Assembly (NCBI GenBank): GCA_023254015.1
Contig: JALQYS010000607.1
Span: forward strand, 1 to 6,626
Length of the DNA stretch: 6,626 nt
Direction: 5' to 3'
From: Paracoccaceae bacterium
GTDB taxonomy: Bacteria; Pseudomonadota; Alphaproteobacteria; Rhodobacterales; Rhodobacteraceae
The position numbers were made by a program, and so were the translations under genes. Below are positions 1 through 6,228 of the stretch, one piece after another (the first letter of the stretch is position 1; each line of letters begins with the position of its first letter). The notes beneath the pieces were generated by a model that had not been told where the DNA came from, ran no database searches, and worked only from the letters and a program-made list of their open reading frames with translations.

Positions 1-234
1 AACCTGCAATCCGACCTGTCGGTCTGGTTCGGCGGCAACCCCGTGGTGCCCGCCGCCTGCACGGACAAGTCGGGGATGCAAACCGCCGAGGGCTGCACGG
101 CGAACGGCATGGATGACTTCGACAAAATCCGCTTCTGGACCACGCCCGTTGCCAACTGTGCCCAAGGCGAAGGCGCCTGCGTGCCCTACTATCGCTGGGT
201 GTCCGACTATATCGGCGTGATCGGCGGTCGCTAA
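1..234 (+). CDS. ydcS: Polyamine-type ABC transporter periplasmic binding protein, C-terminal end (partial)
   Basis: The frame is open from the first base and ends with TAA at 232-234, giving the last 77 residues of a protein that starts outside the window. It would capture the transport substrate in the periplasm and deliver it to the permease pair encoded downstream. Visible features are a WFGGNPVVP segment, an FDKIRFWTTPV segment and a C-terminal YYRWVSDYIGVI helix, which fit the C-terminal lobe of PotD/YdcS-type binding proteins. Four cysteines (residues 20, 32, 53 and 60 of the fragment) could form two disulfides, sensible for a periplasmic protein. The YdcS assignment rests mainly on the four genes that follow, which match E. 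coli ydcT, ydcU, ydcV and patD in order; the fragment alone would support only 'polyamine-type binding protein'. The signal peptide and ligand site lie outside the window. Confidence 0.72.
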   Translation, partial: NLQSDLSVWFGGNPVVPAACTDKSGMQTAEGCTANGMDDFDKIRFWTTPVANCAQGEGACVPYYRWVSDYIGVIGGR

Positions 235-244
235 GCCTGTCACC

Positions 245-272
245 GTAGGATGGGCAATATTGCCCATCCTAC
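245..272. repeat. Perfect 28-bp intergenic palindrome
   Basis: The 28 bases read the same on both strands: a left arm GTAGGATGGGCA, centre ATAT, and right arm TGCCCATCCTAC. It begins 10 bases after the binding-protein stop codon. In RNA it would form a 12-bp stem with a 4-base loop. No run of T follows, so a classical intrinsic terminator is unlikely. Possible roles are a REP-like repeat, a 3' stem that protects the binding-protein part of the operon mRNA from exonucleases, or a dyad operator. I recall similar GTAGGRTGGGC palindromes being repeated in several proteobacterial genomes, but only one copy lies in this window. Confidence 0.8.
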
Positions 273-284
273 CTACCCAAAAGC

Positions 285-305
285 CGCGCCGGCCCTGCCG
301 GTGCG
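285..305 (+). promoter_or_regulatory. GC-rich hairpin before the ATPase gene
   Basis: Bases 285-292 can pair with 298-305: eight pairs including one G-U, around a 5-base loop. CTATCTTCTGTTGT follows, moderately T-rich but not a clean U-tract. Together with the palindrome just upstream it makes two tandem stem-loops in the only sizeable gap of the operon. It could act as a weak attenuator or as part of an mRNA-stabilising 3' structure for the binding-protein message. The function is inferred; only the pairing is seen. Confidence 0.4.
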
Positions 306-334
306 CTATCTTCTGTTGTCCGAAAGCCTGATCC

Positions 335-1336
335 ATGACCGCAGCCGTCGAGTTCCAATCCGTTTCCCGTCACTTCGGCCATGGCCCGACCGCCGTGAAA
401 GCCGTTGATGCGGTAGACCTGACCATCGCCGAGGGCAGCTTTTTCGCCATGCTGGGACCGTCGGGGTCGGGCAAGACCACTTGCCTGCGGCTGATCTCGG
501 GTTTTGAACAGCCCAGCGCGGGGGCGATCCGCATTTTCGGGCAGGATGTTTCCGCCATTCCGCCGAACCGGCGCAACGTGAACACCGTCTTTCAGGACTA
601 CGCGCTGTTTCCGCACATGAATGTGCGTGACAACGTGGCCTATGGGCTGATGGTCAAGGGCATGGGCCGCGCCCAGCGCCATGACAAGGCCGAGGAAATG
701 CTGAGCCTTGTGCAGCTGGGCGGCTATGGCGACCGCAAGCCGGGCCAGCTTTCGGGCGGCCAGCGTCAGCGGGTTGCGCTTGCCCGCGCCCTTGTGAACG
801 AGCCGCGCGTGCTTTTGCTGGACGAACCGCTCGGGGCGCTGGACCTGAAACTGCGCGAGGCGATGCAGGATGAGCTGAAGGCGCTGCAACAGCGCCTTGG
901 CATCACCTTTGTCTTTGTCACCCATGACCAGCACGAAGCGCTGTCGATGGCCGACAGCCTTGCGGTGTTCAATCAAGGCAAGATCGCCCAGATCGGCTCG
1001 CCCGAAGAGATTTACGCCAAGCCGCGCACCCGCTTTGTGGCCGATTTCGTCGGCTCGTCGAATGTTCTGCCGCCGGCGCTGACGCAGGCGTTGGGCGGGC
1101 CGGCGCAATGGGCCTCGCTGCGGCCCGAACATACCCGGCTCGCGGCAAGCGGACCGGTGAGCGGCACCGTGACGGCGCTGCGGTATCTGGGGGCGGCAAC
1201 GCGGGTGGTGTTGCACGTGGGTGAGACCGAACTGGCCGCGCTGGTTCCTGCAGGCCAGCCCCTGCCCGAGATGGGCGCGACCACGTCTGTCGCCTTTGAC
1301 GCGCCGCACCTTCACATCATGGAGGACCGGGCATGA
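335..1336 (+). CDS. ydcT: ABC transporter ATP-binding protein, YdcT/PotA type
   Basis: This 333-residue cytoplasmic ATPase powers substrate import through the two permeases encoded next. All nucleotide-binding motifs are intact: Walker A GPSGSGKTT (residues 41-49), Q-loop Gln87 in FQDYALFP, signature LSGGQ (139-143), Walker B LLLDE (160-164), D-loop GALD (167-170) and the switch histidine His197 in VTHDQ. From about residue 245 the C-terminus is a TOBE-type regulatory domain (SLRPEHTRL and following), typical of the PotA/MalK branch. Length and sequence resemble E. coli YdcT closely, including the VNTVFQDYALFPHM and PRTRFVADFVGSSNV stretches. The ATG at 335 gives the family's usual N-terminus (VEFQSVSRHFG); its ribosome binding site is weak (GAAAG at 322-326). 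The stop overlaps the next gene's start as ATGA, suggesting translational coupling. Substrate specificity cannot be read from an ATPase, so the polyamine assignment comes from context. Confidence 0.93.
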   Translation: MTAAVEFQSVSRHFGHGPTAVKAVDAVDLTIAEGSFFAMLGPSGSGKTTCLRLISGFEQPSAGAIRIFGQDVSAIPPNRRNVNTVFQDYALFPHMNVRDNVAYGLMVKGMGRAQRHDKAEEMLSLVQLGGYGDRKPGQLSGGQRQRVALARALVNEPRVLLLDEPLGALDLKLREAMQDELKALQQRLGITFVFVTHDQHEALSMADSLAVFNQGKIAQIGSPEEIYAKPRTRFVADFVGSSNVLPPALTQALGGPAQWASLRPEHTRLAASGPVSGTVTALRYLGAATRVVLHVGETELAALVPAGQPLPEMGATTSVAFDAPHLHIMEDRA

Positions 1337-2280
1337 CCGGACCTTCCGCCCCCGCCATTCTGCCCGAACGCGGGCTGGCCGACAGGCTGACCGCGTTTTT
1401 CTGGCGCCGTCCAAGGGCCTTTCTGCTTTTGTTGCTGACGCCGCCGCTTCTGTGGCTGGGCGTGGTCTATCTTGGCTCGCTCTTTGCGCTGCTGTGGCAA
1501 AGCTTTTACTCGATCGACGAATTCTCGGGCATGGTGAAGCAGGAGTTCACCCTGAAAACCTATGCCGAACTGTTCCAGCCCGCGAATTTCGACGTCATCC
1601 TTCGCACCATCCTGATGTCGGCGGCCGTCACCATCGGCTGCGCGGTGCTGGCCTTTCCGGTGGCCTATTACGCCGCCCGTTTTGCCAAGGGCCGGTGGAA
1701 GGCAGTGTTCTACCTGGGGATCATGCTGCCCTTGTGGTCGTCCTATCTGGTCAAGGTCTATGCCTGGAAACTGATCCTCGCCAAAGAGGGCATCATCACC
1801 TGGGCCACCGAGGCGACGCATACCTCGGGCATCCTGAACGCGCTTCTGGCGCTGCCGGTGATCGGCGGCAACAGCCTGTCGACCAGCTACATCGGCATGT
1901 TCATGGTCTTTGTCTATGTCTGGATCCCCTACATGATCCTGCCGATGCAGGCCGCGCTGGAACGGGTTCCGACCTCGATGCTGGAAGCCTCGCAAGACCT
2001 TGGGGCCAGCCGCGCCCAGACCTTGCGCACGGTGATCCTGCCGCTGGCGATGCCGGGGGTGATTGCCGGATCGATCTTTACCTTCTCGCTGACCATGGGC
2101 GACTACATCATTCCGCAGATCGTCGGGAACTCTTCGAACTTCATCGGCATGGCGGTTTACCAACTGCAAGGCACCGCCGGGAACATCCCGCTGGCCGCTG
2201 CCTTCTCGATGGTGCCCATTGTCATCATGCTGGTCTATCTGACGCTGGCCAAACGTGCGGGGGCTTTCGATGCACTCTGA
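1333..2280 (+). CDS. ydcU: ABC transporter permease, YdcU/PotB type
   Basis: This 315-residue inner-membrane protein would form half of the import channel. About six hydrophobic segments are visible, near residues 29-56, 91-115, 124-150, 186-206, 236-258 and 286-306. The cytoplasmic EAA loop that docks on the ATPase begins at Glu218 (EASQDLGAS, Gly224) and ends with LP at 237-238. The sequence follows E. coli YdcU throughout, with the shared stretches FWRRP near the start, LKTYAELFQPANFDVILRT, IPYMILPMQAALERVP, SIFTFSLTMGDYI and the ending KRAGAFDAL. The start is well supported: a GGAGGA site at 1321-1326 sits six bases before the ATG, and the ATGA overlap with the ATPase gene is typical of coupled ABC genes. 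The stop overlaps the start of the second permease by 11 bases. Confidence 0.93.
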   Translation: MTGPSAPAILPERGLADRLTAFFWRRPRAFLLLLLTPPLLWLGVVYLGSLFALLWQSFYSIDEFSGMVKQEFTLKTYAELFQPANFDVILRTILMSAAVTIGCAVLAFPVAYYAARFAKGRWKAVFYLGIMLPLWSSYLVKVYAWKLILAKEGIITWATEATHTSGILNALLALPVIGGNSLSTSYIGMFMVFVYVWIPYMILPMQAALERVPTSMLEASQDLGASRAQTLRTVILPLAMPGVIAGSIFTFSLTMGDYIIPQIVGNSSNFIGMAVYQLQGTAGNIPLAAAFSMVPIVIMLVYLTLAKRAGAFDAL

Positions 2281-3076
2281 TCGCGCCTCCTGGGGATTGA
2301 AACTTGCGGCGGTCGGGGGGCTTTTGTTCCTTCACCTGCCGATCCTGTTGATCTTCCTTTACGCCTTCACCACCGAGGAGCGCACCTATGCCTTTCCGCC
2401 GCCCGGCCTGACCACCCAGTGGTTCGGCGTTGCCTGGAACCGCCCCGACATCTGGGAGGCGCTCTGGCTGTCGTTGCAGGTGGCCACGGTCGCGACCTTC
2501 CTGGCCATGATCCTTGGCACGCTGGTGTCGGCCGCGATGGCGCAAAGCCGGTTCTTCGGGCGCGAACAGATCAGCCTTCTGATCGTGCTGCCCATCGCGC
2601 TGCCGGGGGTGATCACCGGCATCTCGCTGCGGTCGGCCTTCGGGGTGATGGACATTCCCTTCAGCACCTGGACCATCATCCTGGGTCACGCGACCTTTTG
2701 CATCGTGATCGTCTACAACAACGCCGTGGCCCGGTTCCGTCGCCTGTCGGGCGGTGTGCTTGAGGCCAGCGCCGATCTGGGGGCCAATGCCTTTCAGACC
2801 TTCTGGCATGTGCTGCTGCCGAACCTTGGCACCGCCCTTCTGGCGGGCGGCATGCTGGCCTTTGCCCTGTCGTTTGACGAGGTGATCGTCACCACCTTTA
2901 CCGCCGGACAGCAGGCCACCCTGCCGATCTGGATGCTGGAGGAACTGATCCGCCCGCGCCAACGCCCCGTCACCAACGTGGTTGCGATCGTCGTGTTCGC
3001 CGCCACCTTCCTTCCCATCCTTGCCGCCTATTACCTGACCCGAAACGGGTCGGAAACCGCAGGCGCAGGCAAATGA
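2270..3076 (+). CDS. ydcV: ABC transporter permease, YdcV/PotC type
   Basis: This 268-residue inner-membrane protein is the second half of the channel. Hydrophobic segments lie near residues 10-32, 66-90, 101-122, 131-150, 186-210 and 235-256. The EAA loop begins at Glu165 (EASADLGAN, Gly171) with LP at 183-184. Shared stretches with E. coli YdcV include LPIALPGVITG, GHATFCIVIVYNN, ARFRR, LAGGMLAFALSFDEVIVTTFTAG and PVTNVVA. I chose ATG 2270 over an in-frame GTG at 2255 because a GGGGG stretch (2259-2263) lies six bases upstream and the resulting N-terminus MHSDRA matches E. coli YdcV (MHSERA). The 11-base overlap with the previous gene suggests the two permeases are made in a coupled way. 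E. coli YdcV has also been linked to uptake of double-stranded DNA during natural transformation; nothing here shows whether that applies. Confidence 0.92.
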   Translation: MHSDRASWGLKLAAVGGLLFLHLPILLIFLYAFTTEERTYAFPPPGLTTQWFGVAWNRPDIWEALWLSLQVATVATFLAMILGTLVSAAMAQSRFFGREQISLLIVLPIALPGVITGISLRSAFGVMDIPFSTWTIILGHATFCIVIVYNNAVARFRRLSGGVLEASADLGANAFQTFWHVLLPNLGTALLAGGMLAFALSFDEVIVTTFTAGQQATLPIWMLEELIRPRQRPVTNVVAIVVFAATFLPILAAYYLTRNGSETAGAGK

Positions 3077-3087
3077 AAGGCCAATCC

Positions 3088-4518
3088 ATGACCATCCAGA
3101 CCGAACTTCTGATCGGCAATTCCTTTGAACTCGGCCAAGAGGCGAAGGAGCAGGTTCTGAACCCGCGCACGGGCGGGCTGATCCTTGAGGTGCCCGAGGC
3201 CTCGACCGCACAGGTTGACCGTGCCGTGGCCGCCGCGCGCAAGGCCTTTGACAGCTGGAGCCGCACCACGCCCGGCGAACGCTCGGCCGCGCTCTTGCGG
3301 ATCGCCGACCGGATCGAGGCCGAGGCTGACGCCTTTGCCGCGCTGGAGGCGCTGAACTGCGGCAAGCCGATCAACGCCGCGCGGGGCGACGAGATTCCGG
3401 CGATTGTCGACTGCTATCGTTTCTTCGCCGGCGCGGTGCGCTGCCAGCATGGCGCGGTGGCGGGTGAATATCTGTCGGGCCATACCAGCATGATCCGCCG
3501 TGACCCGATCGGCGTCGTCGCCTCGATCGCGCCGTGGAACTATCCGTTGATGATGATGGCGTGGAAGCTGGGCCCGGCCATCGGCGGCGGCAATACGGTG
3601 GTGTTCAAGCCTTCGGAACAGACCCCGCTGACCGCACTGAAAATGGCGCGCATCCTGGCCGAGGAACTGCCTGAAGGCGTGGTGTCGGTCATCACCGGGC
3701 GCGGGCAGACGGTGGGGAACTATCTGATCAACCATCCTGGCGTGGACATGATCAGCCTCACGGGCGACGTGGCCACCGGCAAGAAGATGCTGGACGCCGC
3801 CGCCAAGACGGTCAAGCGCACCCATCTGGAACTGGGCGGCAAGGCCCCGGTTCTGGTGTTCGATGACGCCGATGTTTCAGCTGTGGTCGAAGGGCTGCGG
3901 GCGTTTTCCTTCTACAACGCGGGTCAGGATTGCACCGCCGCCTGCCGGGTCTACGCAGGCAAGAAGGTGTATGAAAACCTTGTGGCCGACCTGACCTCGG
4001 CCGCCGCCTCGATCACGCTGGGCGATGCGGACGACACCAAGAACGAGATCGGCCCGCTGATTTCGCAGCGCCAGCGCGACCGCGTGGCCAGCTTTGTCAA
4101 CCGCGCGCGCGAGGTGAACCACATTCAGGTCACCACCGGCGGCGAGGCGATGGATCAGGGCTTTTATTACAAGCCCACGGTTGTTGCAGGCGCCCTGCAA
4201 AACGACGAAATCGTGCGGCGCGAAGTGTTCGGGCCAGTGGTTTCGGTCACGCCGTTCAACGACGTCGATCAGGCGGTCGATTGGGCCAATGACAGCGACT
4301 ATGGCCTTGCCTCCTCGGTCTGGACCCGCGACGTCGGCCGCGCCATGGCGACGGCGGCGCGCCTGCGCTATGGCTGCACCTGGATCAACACGCATTTCAT
4401 GCTGACCAACGAGATGCCGCATGGCGGGTTGAAGCAATCGGGCTATGGCAAGGACATGTCGGCCTATGCGCTGGAAGATTATACTGTCGTGCGCCATGTG
4501 ATGATCAAGCACGGCTGA
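3088..4518 (+). CDS. patD: Gamma-aminobutyraldehyde dehydrogenase
   Basis: This 476-residue NAD-dependent aldehyde dehydrogenase is expected to oxidise 4-aminobutanal, formed by transamination or oxidation of putrescine, to 4-aminobutanoate (GABA) in the cytoplasm. The active site is complete: oxyanion Asn151 in APWNYP, general base Glu248 in LELGGKAP, nucleophile Cys282 in NAGQDCTAAC and cofactor-binding Glu379 in EVFGPVVS. Length and sequence are very close to E. coli PatD (YdcW, 474 residues), including the PatD-like stretches LNCGKPI, DEIPAIVDCYRFFAGA, GEYLSGHTSMIRRDP, THFMLTNEMPHGG and the end VVRHVMIKHG. Betaine aldehyde dehydrogenase is the usual mis-annotation, but the PatD stretches and the neighbouring ydc-type transporter argue against it. 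I prefer ATG 3088, which has AAAGG at 3076-3080 and matches the PatD N-terminus; an in-frame ATG at 3073 would add five residues and overlap the permease stop. It is the last gene of the operon. Confidence 0.93.
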   Translation: MTIQTELLIGNSFELGQEAKEQVLNPRTGGLILEVPEASTAQVDRAVAAARKAFDSWSRTTPGERSAALLRIADRIEAEADAFAALEALNCGKPINAARGDEIPAIVDCYRFFAGAVRCQHGAVAGEYLSGHTSMIRRDPIGVVASIAPWNYPLMMMAWKLGPAIGGGNTVVFKPSEQTPLTALKMARILAEELPEGVVSVITGRGQTVGNYLINHPGVDMISLTGDVATGKKMLDAAAKTVKRTHLELGGKAPVLVFDDADVSAVVEGLRAFSFYNAGQDCTAACRVYAGKKVYENLVADLTSAAASITLGDADDTKNEIGPLISQRQRDRVASFVNRAREVNHIQVTTGGEAMDQGFYYKPTVVAGALQNDEIVRREVFGPVVSVTPFNDVDQAVDWANDSDYGLASSVWTRDVGRAMATAARLRYGCTWINTHFMLTNEMPHGGLKQSGYGKDMSAYALEDYTVVRHVMIKHG

Positions 4519-4540
4519 CCCGGCCGACACGGCGACAGCG

Positions 4541-4570
4541 GAAGGGGGCTGCAGCCCCCTTCTTGCGTTT
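4541..4570 (+). terminator. Terminator-like palindrome after patD
   Basis: Bases 4541-4562 are a perfect 22-base palindrome (arms GAAGGGGGCTG and CAGCCCCCTTC), starting 22 bases after the patD stop. The RNA would form a very stable GC stem. The following CTTGCGTTTC is only moderately U-rich, so termination may be imperfect or Rho-assisted. Its position at the end of the transporter/dehydrogenase operon fits a transcription end. Confidence 0.65.
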
Positions 4571-4624
4571 CGGGCGCCTGCCGGCGCATGGTGCAGGCAG
4601 TTTCCCCTTGGCCAAGGCCCCTTG

Positions 4625-4927
4625 ATGCGCGCGCTTTTCCTTCTGCCCCTGCTTTTCGCCACGCCGGCTGCTGCCCTGTTGTCCCCATGGTATGACAGCG
4701 GCGAAAAGATCATGGCGATCCTGAACAGCGCCGAAGTGGCCGATGCCGTACGGCAGGCGCCCATCGGTGCTGTGTCAAATATTGGCACGGCCGACTTCGG
4801 CAACGACCTGTGGCAGATCCGCGTGCAGGGCAGCGATCTGACGGTGGAACTGATCCCCGAGGTGCCGGCAAAGGGGATGGTGGGCAAGGTCAGTTACACC
4901 GCCCGGCCCATCGGCCCTTGCGACTAG
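4625..4927 (+). CDS. Small putative exported protein of unknown function
   Basis: I do not recognise this 100-residue protein. It starts with a plausible Sec signal peptide: Met-Arg, a hydrophobic core (ALFLLPLLFATP, residues 3-14) and a likely signal-peptidase site after Ala17 in PAAA. The mature part is about 83 residues, rich in Val, Ala and Gly, with a stretch GTADFGNDLWQIRVQGSDLTV that suggests beta strands, and one cysteine at position 99 near the end (GPCD). A lipobox is absent, so it is more likely periplasmic than a lipoprotein. ATG 4625 is preferred over the TTG just before it; AAGG at 4614-4617 is suitably spaced. Support for a real gene is the signal peptide, the ribosome binding site and its snug fit between the patD terminator and the dnaN promoter. 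It has no clear promoter of its own. Its relation to either neighbour is unknown. Confidence 0.65.
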   Translation: MRALFLLPLLFATPAAALLSPWYDSGEKIMAILNSAEVADAVRQAPIGAVSNIGTADFGNDLWQIRVQGSDLTVELIPEVPAKGMVGKVSYTARPIGPCD

Positions 4928-4960
4928 GCAACGCCCCGGCCCTATTGCCCAAGGCCGCCC

Positions 4961-4987
4961 TTGACCTCTGCGCCAAAGCCTTACAAT
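4961..4987 (+). promoter_or_regulatory. Candidate sigma70-type promoter for dnaN
   Basis: TTGACC (4961-4966) and TACAAT (4982-4987) each match the housekeeping sigma-factor consensus at five of six bases, separated by 15 bases, two short of the usual spacing. Transcription from here would start near 4994 and give a leader of about 70 bases before dnaN. The -35 overlaps a small inverted repeat, CAAGG (4950-4954) and CCTTG (4959-4963), which could be an operator. This is the best promoter candidate I can see in the window; no start-site data are available. Confidence 0.55.
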
Positions 4988-5043
4988 GTCGCGGAAAAGA
5001 CAAATCCGGCCTTTGGCCGGGCTGATGGGGCGTCCCTTGTGAT

Positions 5044-5058
5044 TCCCCGGTAAGGGGA
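5044..5058 (+). promoter_or_regulatory. dnaN ribosome binding site inside a possible hairpin
   Basis: The Shine-Dalgarno sequence AAGGGG (5052-5057) is eight bases before the dnaN ATG. TCCCC (5044-5048) can pair with GGGGA (5054-5058) around a 5-base loop, hiding most of the site. A second hairpin, CCGGCC/GGCCGG with a TTT loop at 5006-5020, lies upstream in the leader. The pairing is seen; any role in limiting clamp synthesis is inferred. Confidence 0.4.
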
Positions 5059-5065
5059 TGGAATT

Positions 5066-6184
5066 ATGAAGCTTTCGATCGAACGCGGCACGCTTCTGAA
5101 GGCGCTGGCTCAGGCGCAGTCGGTGGTCGAACGGCGCAACACGATTCCGATTCTGGCCAACGTCCTGATCGAGGCGGATGGCGGGCAGGTTTCCTTCCGC
5201 GCCACCGACCTTGACATCGAGGTGGTCGACCGCGCCGCCGCCATGGTGGAACGCCCTGGCGCGACCACGGTTTCGGCGGTCATGCTGCACGAGATCGTGC
5301 GCAAGCTTCCTGATGGCGCCCTGGTGAACCTGACCGATGACGCAACGAATGGCCGCCTGTCGATCACGGCCGGCCGGTCCAGCTTCAACCTGGCAACCCT
5401 GCCGCGCGAAGATTTCCCGGTGATGGCCAGCAGCGAGTATTCGTCGAATTTCTCGGCCCCTGCCCCGGTGCTGCGCCGCCTGTTCGACAAGGCGAAATTC
5501 GCGATTTCCACCGAAGAGACCCGTTACTATCTGAACGGCGTCTACCTGCATACCGCGACCGCCGAAACCGGCCCCGTGCTGCGCTGTGTGGCGACCGACG
5601 GCCACCGTCTGGCGCGGATCGACGCCCCTTTGCCCGAAGGGGCCGTGGGCATGCCCGGCGTGATCGTGCCGCGCAAGACGGTGAACGAGTTGCGCAAACT
5701 GCTGGACGATGACGAGGCGACAATCGCGGTTTCGGTTTCGGAAACCAAGGTGCGCTTTGCCACCCCGGCGATCACCCTCACCTCGAAGGTCATCGACGGC
5801 ACGTTCCCCGATTACACCCGCGTCATCCCGATGAACAACACGCGCCGTCTGGAAGTGGACGCGACCGAGTTTGCCAAGGCGGTGGACCGGGTGGCGACGG
5901 TGTCTTCGGAACGGTCGCGGGCGGTGAAACTGTCGCTGGACGAGGACAGGCTTGTGCTGTCGGTCAATGCGCCCGACAGCGGCGCGGCCGAGGAAGAGGT
6001 GGCGGTTGCCTATGGCGACGAGCGGCTGGAGATCGGGTTCAACGCCAAGTATCTCTTGGAAATCGCGAGCCAGGTGGACCGCGAAAATGCGGTGTTCCTG
6101 TTCAACTCGTCCGGTGACCCGACCCTGATGCGCGAGGGCAATGACACAAGCGCCGTCTATGTCGTGATGCCGATGCGCGTGTGA
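5066..6184 (+). CDS. dnaN: DNA polymerase III beta subunit (sliding clamp)
   Basis: DnaN forms the ring-shaped dimer that holds DNA polymerase III on DNA and recruits repair polymerases, MutS and other partners. At 372 residues it is close to the E. coli length of 366 and would fold into three similar domains (about 1-125, 130-250 and 255-372). Family landmarks are all present: RRNTIPILANVLIEA (residues 23-37), TDLDIEV (47-53), LPREDFP (112-118), YYLNGVYLH (154-162), the partner-binding ATDGHRLA (176-183), DGTFPDYTRVIP (244-255), SERSRAVKL (281-289) and the C-terminal VMPMRV, which lines the clamp-binding pocket. The start is the family's MKLSIER and has a good ribosome binding site. Upstream lie a candidate promoter and a structured leader; downstream is recF, the usual neighbour. 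dnaA, often found directly upstream in bacteria, is absent from the window. Confidence 0.98.
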   Translation: MKLSIERGTLLKALAQAQSVVERRNTIPILANVLIEADGGQVSFRATDLDIEVVDRAAAMVERPGATTVSAVMLHEIVRKLPDGALVNLTDDATNGRLSITAGRSSFNLATLPREDFPVMASSEYSSNFSAPAPVLRRLFDKAKFAISTEETRYYLNGVYLHTATAETGPVLRCVATDGHRLARIDAPLPEGAVGMPGVIVPRKTVNELRKLLDDDEATIAVSVSETKVRFATPAITLTSKVIDGTFPDYTRVIPMNNTRRLEVDATEFAKAVDRVATVSSERSRAVKLSLDEDRLVLSVNAPDSGAAEEEVAVAYGDERLEIGFNAKYLLEIASQVDRENAVFLFNSSGDPTLMREGNDTSAVYVVMPMRV

Positions 6185-6190
6185 CGGCCC

Positions 6191-6228
6191 CTGGGGGCTA
6201 GCCCCCAGACCCCCAGGATATTTGGGCA
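6191..6228 (+). repeat. Palindrome with CCCCCAGGATATTT tail between dnaN and recF
   Basis: CTGGGGGCTAGCCCCCAG (6191-6208) is a perfect 18-base palindrome beginning six bases after the dnaN stop. ACCCCCAGGATATTTGGG follows, and CCCCCAG (6210-6216) offers the 5' arm an alternative pairing partner. I recall elements of this form (GC-rich stem, second C-run, then GGATATTT and a purine-rich end) as abundant between genes in Rhodobacterales. It could act as a leaky terminator that lowers recF expression relative to dnaN. The repeat status is from memory; only one copy is in the window. Confidence 0.6.

Noticed and set aside
269..1414. A 381-codon minus-strand frame opposite the ATPase gene
   Set aside because: The opposite strand encodes a full set of ABC ATPase motifs; this frame has Arg/His-rich shadow composition and no domain.
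2255..2272. GTG at 2255 as start of the second permease
   Set aside because: ATG 2270 has a better-spaced purine-rich site and gives the YdcV-like N-terminus MHSDRA.
1221..2300. A 359-codon plus-strand frame overlapping the ATPase end and first permease
   Set aside because: It lacks membrane segments or motifs, while the overlapping frame starting at 1333 is a clear YdcU-type permease.
3073..3090. ATG at 3073 as start of patD
   Set aside because: It gives an ATGA overlap with the permease stop, but AAAGG before ATG 3088 and alignment with the PatD N-terminus favour 3088. Not excluded.
3088..4518. Betaine aldehyde dehydrogenase (betB) as identity of the dehydrogenase
   Set aside because: PatD-like stretches (LNCGKPI, GEYLSGHTSMIRRDP, VVRHVMIKH) and the ydc-type transporter neighbours fit gamma-aminobutyraldehyde dehydrogenase better; no choline or betaine genes are adjacent.
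3877..4887. A 336-codon minus-strand frame opposite the dehydrogenase end and the small gene
   Set aside because: No motif or protein-like composition; it crosses the patD terminator and is antisense to the PatD active site.
4928..5065. Replication origin next to dnaN
   Set aside because: No TTATCCACA-like DnaA boxes or AT-rich unwinding stretch are visible; the segment is explained by a promoter and leader.
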